From the NCBI GenBank assembly GCA_028583415.1, contig CM053275.1:4137040-4201039 (forward strand): a DNA stretch of 64,000 nucleotides, written 5' to 3'. This DNA is from Protea cynaroides (Eukaryota; Streptophyta; Magnoliopsida; Proteales; Proteaceae). This document shows positions 44,886 to 57,900 of this stretch, in pieces; the stretch's first letter is position 1, and each line of letters begins with the position of its first letter. The position numbers and the translations under genes are program-made. The notes under the pieces were generated by a model, which ran no database searches, had not been told where the DNA came from, and saw nothing but the letters and a program-made list of their open reading frames with translations.

Positions 44886-47321
44886 GCAGTTCCCCGAAAG
44901 TTGAAAAGTTTGACATGTGACATCTAGCGGCCTTTAAAGATTTGTTTCGATCCAAAGGGATGTGTCTTGGGAGCTTGATTTTGCTGTAGTTTTTAGTTTT
45001 TTGGTTCTTTGATGGTTTTGGTTTGGGCAAAACTAGCTACCCAATCAGCATCAATCAAAAGCTCTCATGGATACAAAGCTTGCCGATAATTCAACCTTAA
45101 ATGAGAGTAGTATACAATCTGTAAATTAACAGTGCTTAATATCCTCTATACAGGAACTGAGAGGGGCGACATATTTGGTTTTACAAAGTCTTTCGGCAAT
45201 CAATGCTGTCATTGTAGTTGGTTGCAACTTGTACTGGTGTGGAAAGAGGGTGCTCAGAATTTCATAAATCCATGATGTGTGTTGCGTGTAATTAAAATAT
45301 CACACTTCATACTGACATGGATCTTTTAATATTTTTAGGTAAAGATGGCTTGCATGTTATAGTGGCTGGGTTTCTTAGTTGCAAAAATTTTTAGCCACAT
45401 TGTATATGAACTTTACTTTGATGTGAAGAATAATTTTATTAAGAACTAAGAGGGCTGAAAGCCTGAAATAGCCCATTCCCACTTAAAACAAGGGTCACCT
45501 CTGGTAAGGAGAGGGATAATGTTTGTCTCAGGAACATTTACAGACCATTTGGCAACTTTATGAGCAGCTTGGTTGACATAATATGGGATAACTAAGAATA
45601 AGAATGACACAAATTGATCAGCAAACCATCTAAGGTCTGCCAATACTGGCCTGGGCTAAAGTTCGATCTTGTTGCTTTCTCTTGGGCCGCTTCAACATTT
45701 GATGCGTGGCAAGGACTGGGCAAAGTGGTCTGTGACTACAGGTTCAGGCACACCTGGGAGAGACTGATGGCCGCAAACTGTCATAGTTCTTGGTTTAAAC
45801 AACTGTGTTACTCGTAATATTCCATTTACAAGGATCGGCATGAGGGGTCCCTGACTGTGAATGAATGTTAAAAATCAATTCACTCAAGCCTTCATTATTG
45901 CCCATTCTTTTTCGGATCCAAAGATTGGCCTTAGAAATGAGACAAAGGGAAAAAAAAAACTACCTGGTGTCGGTATGTACTTCTCGAACTTAGATTTTCT
46001 GCAGCTGCATTCGGGCCATTAAGTGCATCTGCATGTGCCCCAAAGCACTCCAATGGCCTGAATGTGGCTGCAGGGACTGCAAGGCTGTAGACAATTTAGA
46101 CTCCTATTTCTCTCCCACATACCACTATTTGGGTGTGAAGATAGAGATTTCATAGATTATACGGTCACACCTCACAAAAAATATAGAGATAAAGCGAAAA
46201 GGAGTTTTGCTTTCCTTATCAACCTAGCTGCAACAACTCAATTCAACTTTATCCTAACTAAATGGTTTAGTTATGTGGATCTTTTATCACCAGTCGTTCT
46301 ATTCAAAGCCATGCATGCTTGATTCTATTCCTACGTTTTACATATCTTTCCTCACCACTTCTCACTTCCCCAAGGGTCATTTTAGGCCTATTGCTAGCTC
46401 TTTTCGCCCCTTCAATTTAAAATAAACTATTTCTCCGTGATTAAGCATCAAAGACAATCTATTGCACATGTTCATGCCACCTCATGCGTAATTTAAACAA
46501 TTCCTATATGTACTCTAATTTATTTTTTCATTCTTAATTTTATCTTTCTAGTTTTTCCATTCATCCATCTTAACATCATCCTTTCAGCCACACATGTTTG
46601 TTTCTGCCCAATATTCAATCCCATGGGCAGAAACACAGGAAAAGAAGCATTAAGAATAAGAAGAAACCTATAGTAGCAAGGGAAATAGGGGGTCGTGCTC
46701 GTGTTGGCGATTTCTGTAGCCATCTGATGTAGATCCAAGGGCCAATTAAATAATAAATGCCCTAGGACTCCTTTGGTATGTGATAGTATTCATCTCATCC
46801 TCTATTGAGAGGAAGAGAACACATAGATAATCCCTGCACATAGGTAGTCGTTTGGGGGCACAGAATCTTGCCTGGCTAGATGTACTAAGAAGGGGACATG
46901 TATCAGCTTGCATAATCAATTCGCGATATGCCCCGTGTCCTTCTTCGATTGATTGCGTTGCGCTTGTTCTCTGGTGTATTTTCTTCCTTTATAGTCATGC
47001 ACTCCTAAGGAGACTGGTTTTAGGGTTTAATTACTTTTTTGTCCTTCAACCTAAGGAATTTTAACCATTTAAAGCCACTTGACATTCATATATGAGAAAT
47101 TACTTTATTTACCCTTATCTCAAAAGTGAAACCAATTGAATTGAAGGGCATATACCGTCCGGTTTTGAATTCTATTTGTAACCTGCTTGGTAAGATTTCG
47201 TAGGGGACGGTCTGCGGCTGCGCGGGGCTACTGTAAGTCTCTTTACGTTTTTCTTTCGTAGTTACTGAAATCCTCTCACTGTTTTGGCGCAAAAAGGAGA
47301 AGTGCGTTTGTGTGCAAATAT
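44886..47321. other. Region between the PP1 and U1A genes
   Basis: 44886 to about 45400 probably holds the PP1 3' UTR. No further gene is seen. A LINE fragment lies at 46205-46640. The last 150 bases before 47322 form the U1A leader and promoter; no clear TATA box is visible. Confidence 0.5.
46205..46640 (-). mobile_element. RTE-type LINE 3' fragment
   Basis: Diverged copy of the family seen at 41462. Shared words include ACATATCTTTCCTCACCACTT and a 'CTATTGCACAT..TCATGCCACCTCA' stretch (plus-strand reading). Confidence 0.6.
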
Positions 47322-50300
47322 ATGGTTGCAGAGATGAGCACTGGCGATGTTACGACGAATATGACCATTTACATCAACAATCTCAACGAGAAAATCAAAC
47401 TCGAAGGTACGGAAATCGTCATTTCCTCTCTCTTTACTATCTCTGTAAATTCATCTTTAATTTCTCTTATCCAGCTAGGTTTTATTAGTTTTCTGTTTCT
47501 GAAGCCTGAAATTTTCTTTTCTCGAAGCTTTAATTAGGTTTGGGGCAGTACAGCTGTCTACCTAAACCCATTGCTTTCTGCCTTCGACTGGTTTCGGGTT
47601 TTATTTATTTATTTATGAGTCTAACCAATTGCTTTGATCCAGAGCTGAAGAAGTCTCTATTCGCGGTTTTCTCACAGTTCGGGAAGATCTTGGAGGTTTT
47701 AGCGTTCAAGACTTTGAAACATAAAGGCCAAGCTTGGGTTGTATTTGAAGATGTTTCCTCGGCCAGCAACGCCCTCCGGCAAATGCAGGGTTTTCCTTTC
47801 TATGACAAGCCGATGGTACGCCGTTACTTCACTTATTTCGCTAGATTGTTAGTTAGGTGCTTTTTTGATAGCGGGAATATCTTATGTCTGTAAAAGTTTT
47901 GGTATTTATTTCACCTCATGAACCGTTGCCATTTTTAGTTATTGGGAATACACTTTGTAGCTCACGAACTTGAATCCTAAATATTAATACATCGAGATAT
48001 ATTGTGCATGTTTAGCTGAGATATTAATTGTTTATGGCTCCTTCCCTCTTTGATTTGGTGCCAGTTCTCTATATAAATTCGTTTATTCATGTGGATCTTT
48101 GTGGTAGAAAGGTGTTTTCATGGTATTTGTGGCTCTCTCTCTCTCTCTCCCCCCCCCAAAAAAAAAAAATCCCTTTTGCCTTCTTTTATGTTTAGGCTGC
48201 ATTTGTCTGTAGGTAAATTCCGCATAAAAGGAACAGGTAAATCAGTACAAAAGGCAAAGGGATTTTACTTGAAAATCTTCATTTTACAATACTTTTACCT
48301 TGAAATGAATGGAGCCTTAACATACTATGATATTCTTCTTTCTATAGCTTGCAGAACTTTATTGTTTTGATATGCCACTTAATTATGTGATTAATTATAT
48401 TTTGTAAAATCAGAGGATACAATATGCAAAGACAAAATCAGATGTGATAGCGAAAGCGGATGGTAGTTTTGTTCCCAGGGAAAGGCGAAAGAGGCATGAT
48501 GATAGGGGTATGATAGTGCTCTTTGGGTTTTTATTTTCCCTTTTGATTCGTTCTACTTTCTTCTTTCCAATGCTGCCTTTTGTACATTCCAGTGACATTT
48601 TGTTAATTCATATGTGCTTTGTTAGGCCACAGTTAGAAGTGGTGGTGGTCTTGTTGTTTAATCCTTCTTTCTGGGTCTGGATAAATAAGGAAACTTGGGG
48701 TCCTGCAGGAATTGATGAATTCCATCTATAACTTATCGCTATGCTTGAATTTTTAAGATATTTTTAACGATGTCATGCTAGTTGCCTTTCCAGTTGATTA
48801 CCTGATTATTTGGTGATTTATGTGGCATGATTTCAATGAATGTTACTTGCAATGCTTAGTGAAAGGAGGAGGATCTTGAAGAAGATTTTTCTCATGTAAT
48901 CAGAACTCGGTGGATGAAATGGCGATGTGTTTTTAGTGTATTAGGAACTAATCTATACCAATCAAATTTAGAGGAAATTTTAGAGGATGGGAATAGCACC
49001 AACTATGTGGAGCAATTGAATGCCATTGGGTAATGAGACCAGCTATGTGGGAATTTTAATAGGGTGTTCATGAGACCAGTTATGTGGAAAATTTAATAGG
49101 GTGGTTATGAGACCAGCTATGCTTATGAAACTAAAGCTAATTGGGCCTGGCAAGAAGCTCTGAGAATTGATGTAGCTGAGATTTGAGATGTGGATATTTT
49201 GTGAAAAAACTTGTAAAGAATATTGACAGGGATGAGCAGTGGGGACCAGAGTGCATTAGTAGGTCCATTGGATTCAAGCAACATGTAGTTCTTGAAACTT
49301 ACCCAAAAAAAAACATGTATTTCTTGAAAGACTATGATGTGGGGCAATTTTCTAAGAATGCCATTGGGTTTATTGTTTGGAGATATTGAAATTCTCTGCT
49401 GAAGTCGCAACAGTCTTTCGAAAGATTGACTTCAACTTCTCTATCTGGTGTCAAATTCAAGTTTATTTAATGTTCCAGCCTAGTTTTTGGTTGAACTTGG
49501 TTTAGATTTCTCATTGCTTTATTTCTATCTTTTTTCTTGTAATTTTAAAAAAATATGACAATGAAAATTCCTGGAATTGTTAAGAAGTATATTGGCAGGT
49601 TTAATGTGTGGAGGGTTGAATCTTACTTTTATTACTTTAGTTGGAAAGGGTGTGGACATTGATCTTAAGGCAATTTGACCAGTTAGCCATCCTCGTGCAC
49701 AGAAACACTGCTAAGATGCTTTGCAATAGCTTAAACACAATAATGCTTTCAGGTATATTGTTTGAACAAGGAGGTTTGTGATGGCCAAAACTTTTATTGA
49801 GTTTTGATGGCTAAATATGCTAATCTGGTACTGGGGAGATGTTTAGTATTTTATAGCAGTGATTGTTTGCACATAAGTTTTTCTATGATGAGTTTTGATG
49901 ATTGGTACTGCTTAGAGGTTTTTCAAAGTCATAATGTGGTACTTTGAGAAGAGAAAGGGGGGGGGTTATGAGGATCCAATCGGTTATTTCTCCAAGGAAT
50001 TAATGTGGGAACAGAAACACCCACCACCGGTTGCTTGAATGATGCCTTCTTTGGTCTTCACAGTTGCAGCTGATGAAAATCCAAGTTGAGAAACTTTTGT
50101 AGGTGGAGGTAAAACTATGACAACTATGGTGGGCTTGCTAAACAGGGTGGAAGAATTAATATTGATGCTTAAGGAAAGATTTCAAAGTGTGAGGTTATAA
50201 AGTGCTTGTTTGAGAAGTTCAGAAGACAATGTTTTCCCTGTCTTCTCTTATGGGATATCTGTGTTGCATGCTGTGATGGTCTGTCTTATCTCATTGATGC

Positions 50301-53300
50301 TTTGTAGATTCTACCAGTAGTAGTTAACTCTAGCAAGTATAGGTAAAATTATACAGTTTCCCTTACTTATTTTATCAATTTTTTAATTCACTGAAAATCA
50401 TGTTTAATCATCCCATTAGAAGCTTGACCTTGTTTTTCATACCTTTGCACCTTAAACAGAATCTCTTTTAGGTACCCTTCACAATATTCACTCTCCATAG
50501 GCTTCTATATTCTTAAAAAGCTAGTTGCTAGACCTTAGTGGACTTTTTTTTTTAAAGTAAATTATAGGTACCTCCCCTGTAGTTTGCCCTTAAATCAAGT
50601 ACACCCCAAATCTTTCAAACAATTACAAAGACACCCCTTAAATCAAAATAAATTACAAAAAGCCCATTCTGTTAGTGAATTTCCATTAACTGACGATCAT
50701 AGGTAAAAGTTAAAATTTTAATACCTAAAATATCCAATTGGTTAAGTTAACGGATCATTTTACCCCCTCAAATATAAACTGACAATAGGTTTTCTTAACA
50801 CAACAGCTTCTTTGGGTAACATTTAAGGGAGTAAAATGGTCCGTTAACTTGACCATTTGGGTATTTTGGGTATTAAAATTTTAACTTTTACCTTTGGTCA
50901 TCAGTTAAAGAAAATTCACTAACGGAATGGGGTTTTTTGTAATTTATTTTGATTTAAGGGGGTGTTTTTGTAATTCTTTGAAAGGTTTGGGTGTACCTGA
51001 TTTAAGGGCAAACTACAGGGGAGGTACCTATAATTTACTCTTTTTTAGGAGGGTAACAGAATTTCATTCCTCAAATTGGCAAAGACAATAGAGTATAGTG
51101 AGATATACAGGAGAAACACAATTAAGATGGCCCCTATAGAATCACATTCCTGTATGATAGCAAAGCTAAATAAAATGAATGCTAGTGGCCTTGTTATTTA
51201 TTGGATTGTTACAAATTACAACTTTCAACATTTCTTTGGATTGTTACAAATTGCAATGATAATTTTCTCATCCTTAGGGTTACAGATCCAAACCTGATCT
51301 TCATCCAAATCATCTCCAAATTCAAGTGATTCTGATGTGGACCAAATGAATGGATCCACAAGTGATGGACTCATTTAAGGATTGGAGAAAGAAGATCCTA
51401 ATCTGAAGGCTAGATTTGGATCAGACAAGATATCAAATCTATCAGTCAAATTGAGATCAAGTGATTGATATGGCTAGATCTATATCTAGATCTGAAGGGT
51501 CAGATTTTATGGAAGGTGATATCAGAAAAATATATGCGATTCAGTAATAGGGAAGAACTAACTAAAGATGTGAAATCGATTAAGATAAGATGGGAGATAA
51601 AACAGGACAGTAAAGGAGAAACAAAAGATTACCTTGAAAGAGAGAAGAAGATAGAAGTGCCGAGGAATGGGGGAGAAAAAAGAAGTCACAGGTGTGACCT
51701 TGTGATAGAGAAAACTAGAAAATCAGGATCGTTGGAGGAAGGAGAAAAAGGAAAAGATTAAGGGAAAAAAAAAGAGAGAAAAGAGAAAAGCCAGCTCACA
51801 TGTTTCCAAACAAACAATTCAATCCATCAATGTCAAATCTCTGAAATCATGGGGGTTGGTTACACATATATAGGAAATAAAACAACTATCCTAAATTAGC
51901 CAACTGCCTAGACTTTCCTAACTAAATAGGACTAGATAGACAAGGACTCTGAAGTTCTTAAACTAACTCACAAACTAACAGATAAGATAAATCCTATCCA
52001 AATAATGCTAAAATGGGACTCACCAATTCGTGCATACTTAAGACCCCCACTATTGGGTTTATAAAACAACCCAAAAACAAAGTCCAACCCAAACCTATAG
52101 TAAAACCGGCCCCGTATTTAATAAACCAGGCCTGCATTAGTTTATCCTTCTGTACCACCATTAGCATGATTTTCTAGGAACCGACATATCCTATGTTTGA
52201 TAAATTACCAACAGGATTCCTGTCTTCAGTGTATCTAGAAGTTTTGTTCCTTTCGTCGCAAAATCTTGTTTCATGTTAGCATTGTGATATTTTCTACTTA
52301 TACTAGTGTATTCATTTTTTGTAATTATATTTTTCATTAATTTCTGATGATTCATGTCCTGTAATCCAGCTGAGAGAAAGAAAAAAGATCAGCATCATGA
52401 TGCTAATCAAGCAGGGATGGGTTTAAATTCTGCTTATACTGGTGCCTATGGTACAACACCTCCTGTAAGCAAGCTCTATCTTTTAGATACAGGATCTTTC
52501 TTTTTGTCATTTTGTAATTTGGTTTATATTTAATTTCTTTCTTTTTCAGTCTTTGTATTTTGAAACCTTTGCCTGAGGATTACAGATTACTTGTTTATCT
52601 ATGCATACACCTACGTTTTAATACATATCTACATTATTGACCTATTTGATCAATCTATTGATGGTAAGCGTAAATTTTATTTGTTGGCTATAAGATCAAC
52701 AGTGGTTCATGGAGCTAAATATTGGGCAGTGTAGAGACAAAATATTCTTCAATTGAGTTATAGCTGAGATGAGGATATTAGGATGGAAGAATGATAGTGG
52801 AAGGATAAAATTAGGTACGAACAGATTCAAGGGGGAACTTAGGACTTAGGAGTGACACTACAATTGAGTTCATTGACACTACCATTTTTTGTCTCCTCAA
52901 GATACAGCAGTTTCTGGAATTGGGTAACAATTAGCTTAAGTTGCCCTAACTAAGCTTACCAGATTTCAAGTGTATAAAGTGATGATCTAAATACTTACCA
53001 TTGTATCTTTTTTTCTTTTTAGCTTTTATGTTAATAATGTCAATTCTTGAGACACTCTAAAGACTCCATATTATATAGGTTGCAGTTCATCATAATTATA
53101 AGAAGTATTGACGAATGTACTGTTTCCTCTTAGTAATTTAAGCTTTTGAGCCACCTAGTATTTGCATTTTAATTTTTATGGTACAAGTTGTGGATAATCT
53201 ATTCCATTGGATGGTGCTGAAACATTTCTTTTCCTCTTATTGAATGGTGCAGCTATCACAATTACCATACATGGGAGGAGCAAAGTCTGTTCTTCCAGAG

Positions 53301-53546
53301 GCCCCTGCTCCACCTAATAACATTTTGTTCATTCAAAATCTTCCCTCTGATACGACTCCCATGATGCTGCAAATGCTGTTCTGCCAGTATCCCGGGTTTA
53401 AGGAGGTTAGAATGGTAGAGGCAAAGCCAGGGATTGCTTTCGTTGAGTATGGTGATGAGATGCAATCAACAGTTGCAATGCAGGGTCTACAGGGTTTTAA
53501 GATAACCCAACAGAATCCAATGCTCATTACATACGCAAAGAAATAG
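47322..53546 (+). CDS. U1A: U1 small nuclear ribonucleoprotein A
   Basis: Spliceosomal U1A protein, 246 aa, five exons: 47322-47406, 47643-47815, 48414-48507, 52370-52464 and 53253-53546, with GT-AG introns and matching phases. RRM1 carries RNP2 IYINNL (16-21) and RNP1 KGQAWVVF (56-63); LKHKGQAWVVF and MRIQYAKTKSD favour U1A over its paralogue U2B''. A basic linker (RERRKRHDDRAERKKKDQHH) and a Gly/Pro/Tyr spacer lead to RRM2 with ILFIQNL (173-179) and PGIAFVEY (208-215), ending ITYAKK. The protein binds stem-loop II of U1 snRNA in the nucleus and acts in 5' splice-site recognition. Two in-frame ATGs (47322 and 47334) are possible starts. Intron 3 is 3.9 kb and contains a large palindromic element. 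Confidence 0.93.
48508..50555. other. U1A intron 3, left part
   Basis: Non-coding intron sequence. The ACCAGCTATGTGG-type words near 48998-49120 form a short diverged direct repeat (three copies). No other structure is seen. Confidence 0.45.
50556..51039. mobile_element. Large foldback element in U1A intron 3
   Basis: The left arm begins AGTAAATTATAGGTACCTCC and the right arm ends with its inverse. Complementarity runs inward for roughly 200 bp per arm (for example GTTAGTGAATTTCCATTAAC against its inverse near 50905), leaving a short loop around 50770-50800. Non-coding, AT-rich and symmetrical. In transcripts it would form a long imperfect hairpin. Confidence 0.85.
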
Positions 53547-54937
53547 ACCCAGGACCTTAGAAGACGTTTCTTCCTTCTGCTAGTCCTATTTGAGAGCAAG
53601 GCTGCGTGCATGGGGTTTCACAACACTGACTGCTCTAATGCTATTAGTCTTTAGAGAGATTATATGTTCCCCTTCTATAATCTTTTTGGGTGCTTGTTTA
53701 AATGAAACCTGATAGAAAAATGTCCATGTTACAATTAGTAGTCAGTCTGATATTTTTTTTCCTGTAATCGTACGACCCAACTGATGACTATTTCAGGTTT
53801 TTTGTTTTCCTTTTTATTTTATTTTATTTTATTTTGGGTGAAAGACTTTCAGTTTCTCCACTTGTTAGGAAAAGCGAATGTGCATCACATGTGGTGAGCA
53901 GCTTGTCATGTTATGTAATTTTGTACCGACATGTTTCAACCTCCCATGTATCTTTGTAGTTTTGGAAATTTTTTTACAAACCTAAACCAACAATGTTGGC
54001 AGCTGTATTCGTGATCAGTCACTCTTTGAACCCTTTCATATCTTGCAACCGCTGTTAAGGGCACCCGACATCATGGTCTATTTTTGGGTTGAAGGTCCCA
54101 ATGCTAGAGTAAGAGATCAGATGGAGACTTAAAATTAGGAGGAAAAAATCTTCTGCCCTTCCAACATACATGCGGTCAGGAGAGTACAGCTCCCTTTGGT
54201 TAGTTGCTGTTTGACAGGCCAGCTTACAGGGAATGTATAAGAAGCTCAGTGTGACGTAATATGTGCAGAGATGTAGACAGATAATTAAAAATCCAGATTT
54301 GATTTATTTTTGCATCCGTTTTGGGGAATCAAAATCCAAAAATTCGGATTTGGATGCAAATTCGGATAGATAGGAATTTGGATCACTCAAATGGATCGAA
54401 TATAATCTGATCCATTTAGGTATCCACATACAAACTTGAATTCTCCCATATATGCTCATTACATATAGAGAAGTAAATTGTAAGATGACAAATTACAGAA
54501 AAAAAATAGAGAATAAAATGGTAACTTTGTATTTTATTTGTGTTTTTGGATCGATATATGGCACATACCCATACTGCATTATTTCTTTAAGCAAATCAGA
54601 TTTCAGTGGATATCCGGTTAAGAATCGTATTCGAATTCAAATTTGTTTTTTGAACATCCACTGGACTGCAGATCAAATTCGGAATACAAAAATTAGTAAT
54701 TGGATTCCAATTCGAAAATGGTGAATTTGATTTAGATTCAATCCAGTTACATCTCTACGTATATTTCAATTGACACATTTTCCTGAGCCAACATTAAAAA
54801 CGAAGCTTTCACTTAAGCTATGATTCTGGGGGAACAAACAACAATCTAGTTAATAAAACTACAGTTGAGCAATAAATTGACAAAGGGAAAATGTGTTAAA
54901 ACACACAAAATCACAAAAAGTGTGTCTAGGATCTCTT
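53547..54937. other. Convergent 3' region between U1A and folate-receptor-like gene
   Basis: Contains the U1A 3' UTR (to perhaps 53800, with a TTTTA run) and no other gene. The stretch 54290-54740 is rich in AATTCGGAT-like words in both orientations, a loose inverted repeat. Confidence 0.45.
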
Positions 54938-57900
54938 TCACTTCCTTTTCCCTCGACTAGTCTGAGACTGCTGGGTCATCTTAGCTTCCAGTCTCTTAGC
55001 AGTGCGCAGAATGGCTGCTTGCTTTTGGCGCTTGCTGTGGCTCTTCCTTTTGCTGCACAGACAAGCATGGGCATACAATTAAAAAATAAGCTTCATCCCC
55101 AACTTTTTCAAATAACTAATAGAACTTTTCTGCTCAAATTTGGGAAGAATTCAATGATTGTAAGTTACACACACACACACACACAAACACAAGCATAGGC
55201 ATATAAGGAAAAAATAAACCTGATTTAAATTAAACTTGGTACAGATTGAGCTTCATACCCAGCTTTTTCAAATAACTATCAAACTTTTCTGCTCAAATTT
55301 GGGAAGGATTCAATGTGTTAAGTCGCAGCACACCATGGACAGCAGTAATGCCATCAGTCCACTATTGCACAGATTTGAACTGCATCCTGAATCCTCAGAT
55401 TCAAAAAAAGGGGGAAACCATCCACAATGGAGGGGGAAAAAAAAAGAATAAACCTTTGCCCATCAAATGTGAACACTATCATTTCCTTTCCCCAGCTAAC
55501 GAAACATGTAAAGTGAGGCTTACTTTGTATGCAAACAAATCATTTGAGTTACGGAGAAGTTACATCATCACCAACATAAACAACTTCTTGACTAAGTTAG
55601 CAGATTACGCAACCATCAACTCTATGACTCAAACAAGTGTGAAACCAAGGCTAGAAGGCTTGTGACAAAACATACTTCGAACCTCCAGACTTACATTATC
55701 ATCTCTTTTTAATCACTTAAACATATCATAACACGGTCACAAGACATTCCGAATGCAAACAAAGCATCTGATTTAAGAATCATCACCAACTAAAACCATT
55801 TTGCAATTACGCAAATAGGCAAATAGGCAAGAATTTATGACCTGAACAAGTGAGAAACCAAGTGGAGAACCATGTTATCAAGTTAACTCCAGGCCTCGAC
55901 ATACAGTCCTATCCGCATGTAAGGCTTAGACCATAGTCAGGAGGAAACCACCTCCCTTACCATTTTAAGAGGAACAAGAGGTTCCAGAAATGCAGCCTGA
56001 TTCAAGATGGGTAAGTGTCCATACCAACAGACAGCACATATTTTCAGCTTCATTAGTGTTCTGTTACAACAGCAGTTTTGTACTTAATATGAATATACTA
56101 ATCCTCATCTATTTAGTTCCTGTGCCAAAGCACTCCCCCTTCCAATATATAAATCATGCTCCTGTAAAATCCGAGGAATACACTCCATGTTCGTGGAAGC
56201 TAGTAGAGATTGAAGTAAAAATTTAGCAGTGGGCTAAAAAAAGGTTGGCTGGTATGGCATCCACAGATTCATGGTGGACAGCATGCTTAGTTGTGCCCAT
56301 GGTAAGTTTGGGTATGGATATGTACAGGTATTAAACGGACTAGACAACAATAATACTTTTTAAAAATCCGGTGCTAAAATTCGTATATGGAAAATAACAC
56401 AGTACATGTTTAATACAATTTTTTAAAATAAAAATACGGGCATAAATACATAGACATTTTGGGTGCAATTCCAATGATGAACAAATCTGGGAATGGTCGC
56501 ACAAGTTGACAATGATCCTGCACTTGTGTCCATCATATTAAAATCACATGATGATAATGGGGTGTTTTCAAAAGATAATATTGGTGAGTTTATCTAATTT
56601 TTAATTCAGATGCGTGTCATCCACTCCACTCTCACATGTATCCCCTCCACTTGCGTACTTTCTTCCATTTCCTTTTTCTCATTTCCATCCTCCCTCACCC
56701 TTTACTCTCTTCTTCTTTTCCCATTCATTTCGTTCTAACAGAGAATGCCCTCCTCTCCCTCCTTCCAATGGCATCTGTTTTGTTTTCATCCAGCCAAACC
56801 TTTCCAATTTATGAGTCTTCTACCCATGGATTGTTTGTTGTGCGGTAACTGACAGGAGTGAAGGTTGTCTACGAAGATCCAAAGGCAAGGTATCTTCTCG
56901 GAGAGGATGGAGGAGGTGGTGACTGGTGAGAGGGTTTTGCTGCCAAGGACCAGGAGTGGCTCTCCTGAACCGCTGATGGCGAGATCCAGAAGCTTGAGGC
57001 TGCTGGGGAAGACACTGAGCTGTTGATGGAGGGGCTTGATCCCAACGTCCGTGATGGCAGAGGGGATTCCAAAAGAGAAGGGTGGGTAAGGGGATGCCAT
57101 CATCAACAGGTGCTGGAACCAAAGCAAATGACAGCGTGTTTTCTACTGAATAATACAAGTAACCCGTATTAAACATGTACATTACGGGCTGATATAAAAG
57201 TCATGAATTTTTCTGTATCTATAGAAATATCCGTAAGAAAAACGTTTTTTCTAGTGATACATCTGGGTACGTATGTAATACGCAAATTTATTCATTATGG
57301 TTGTGCTTCACGACAAGTTGGACGGGCAAAAAAAATGGATGGACAGTTAGATCCTAAGATTCCCTGCTCACATGTCAAATTTTAGCACAACTGAAGTTAA
57401 ATCTAGGATCATGGAGAGGTGCATGGACTACCAAGAGGGAGTATATAATCTATGGGAAGGTATGCCAATACATGGGAAGGAATGTAATTGAATTAGAATA
57501 TAAAATTTGACATGTAGCCAACCTAAACCATTCCCTAGATATCCAATCGTCAGAATTGCCACATCATTCTTCCACATGGCACAACGTGGTGTTCCGTCTG
57601 TCCATCCAGAAATCTGAGGATGGACCATCCATCCTAGCTAAAATCAAGCAGTTGTTTGATTCATAATTCAGTCATAGAAGTTTAGTATCCTGGATCAAAT
57701 GGAAAATGACAACAACTTCAGAACAAGGAAAAAACTAAGAGGGAAAGTATACTAATAGCATTAGTCGTGAAATGTAATCATGATTAGAGTGATTATATCT
57801 CTCCCATGGGGTTCAACAAAAGAATTAGATGACATAGGATGAGATTTTATTTAATCGAAGGTTTCAAACATAAAACCTAACATTATACTGTCATAACAAG

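Noticed and set aside
56786..57182. Overlapping minus-strand frames of 113-120 codons
   Set aside because: Located in the last intron of the folate-receptor-like gene; frames overlap each other and match no family I recognise.
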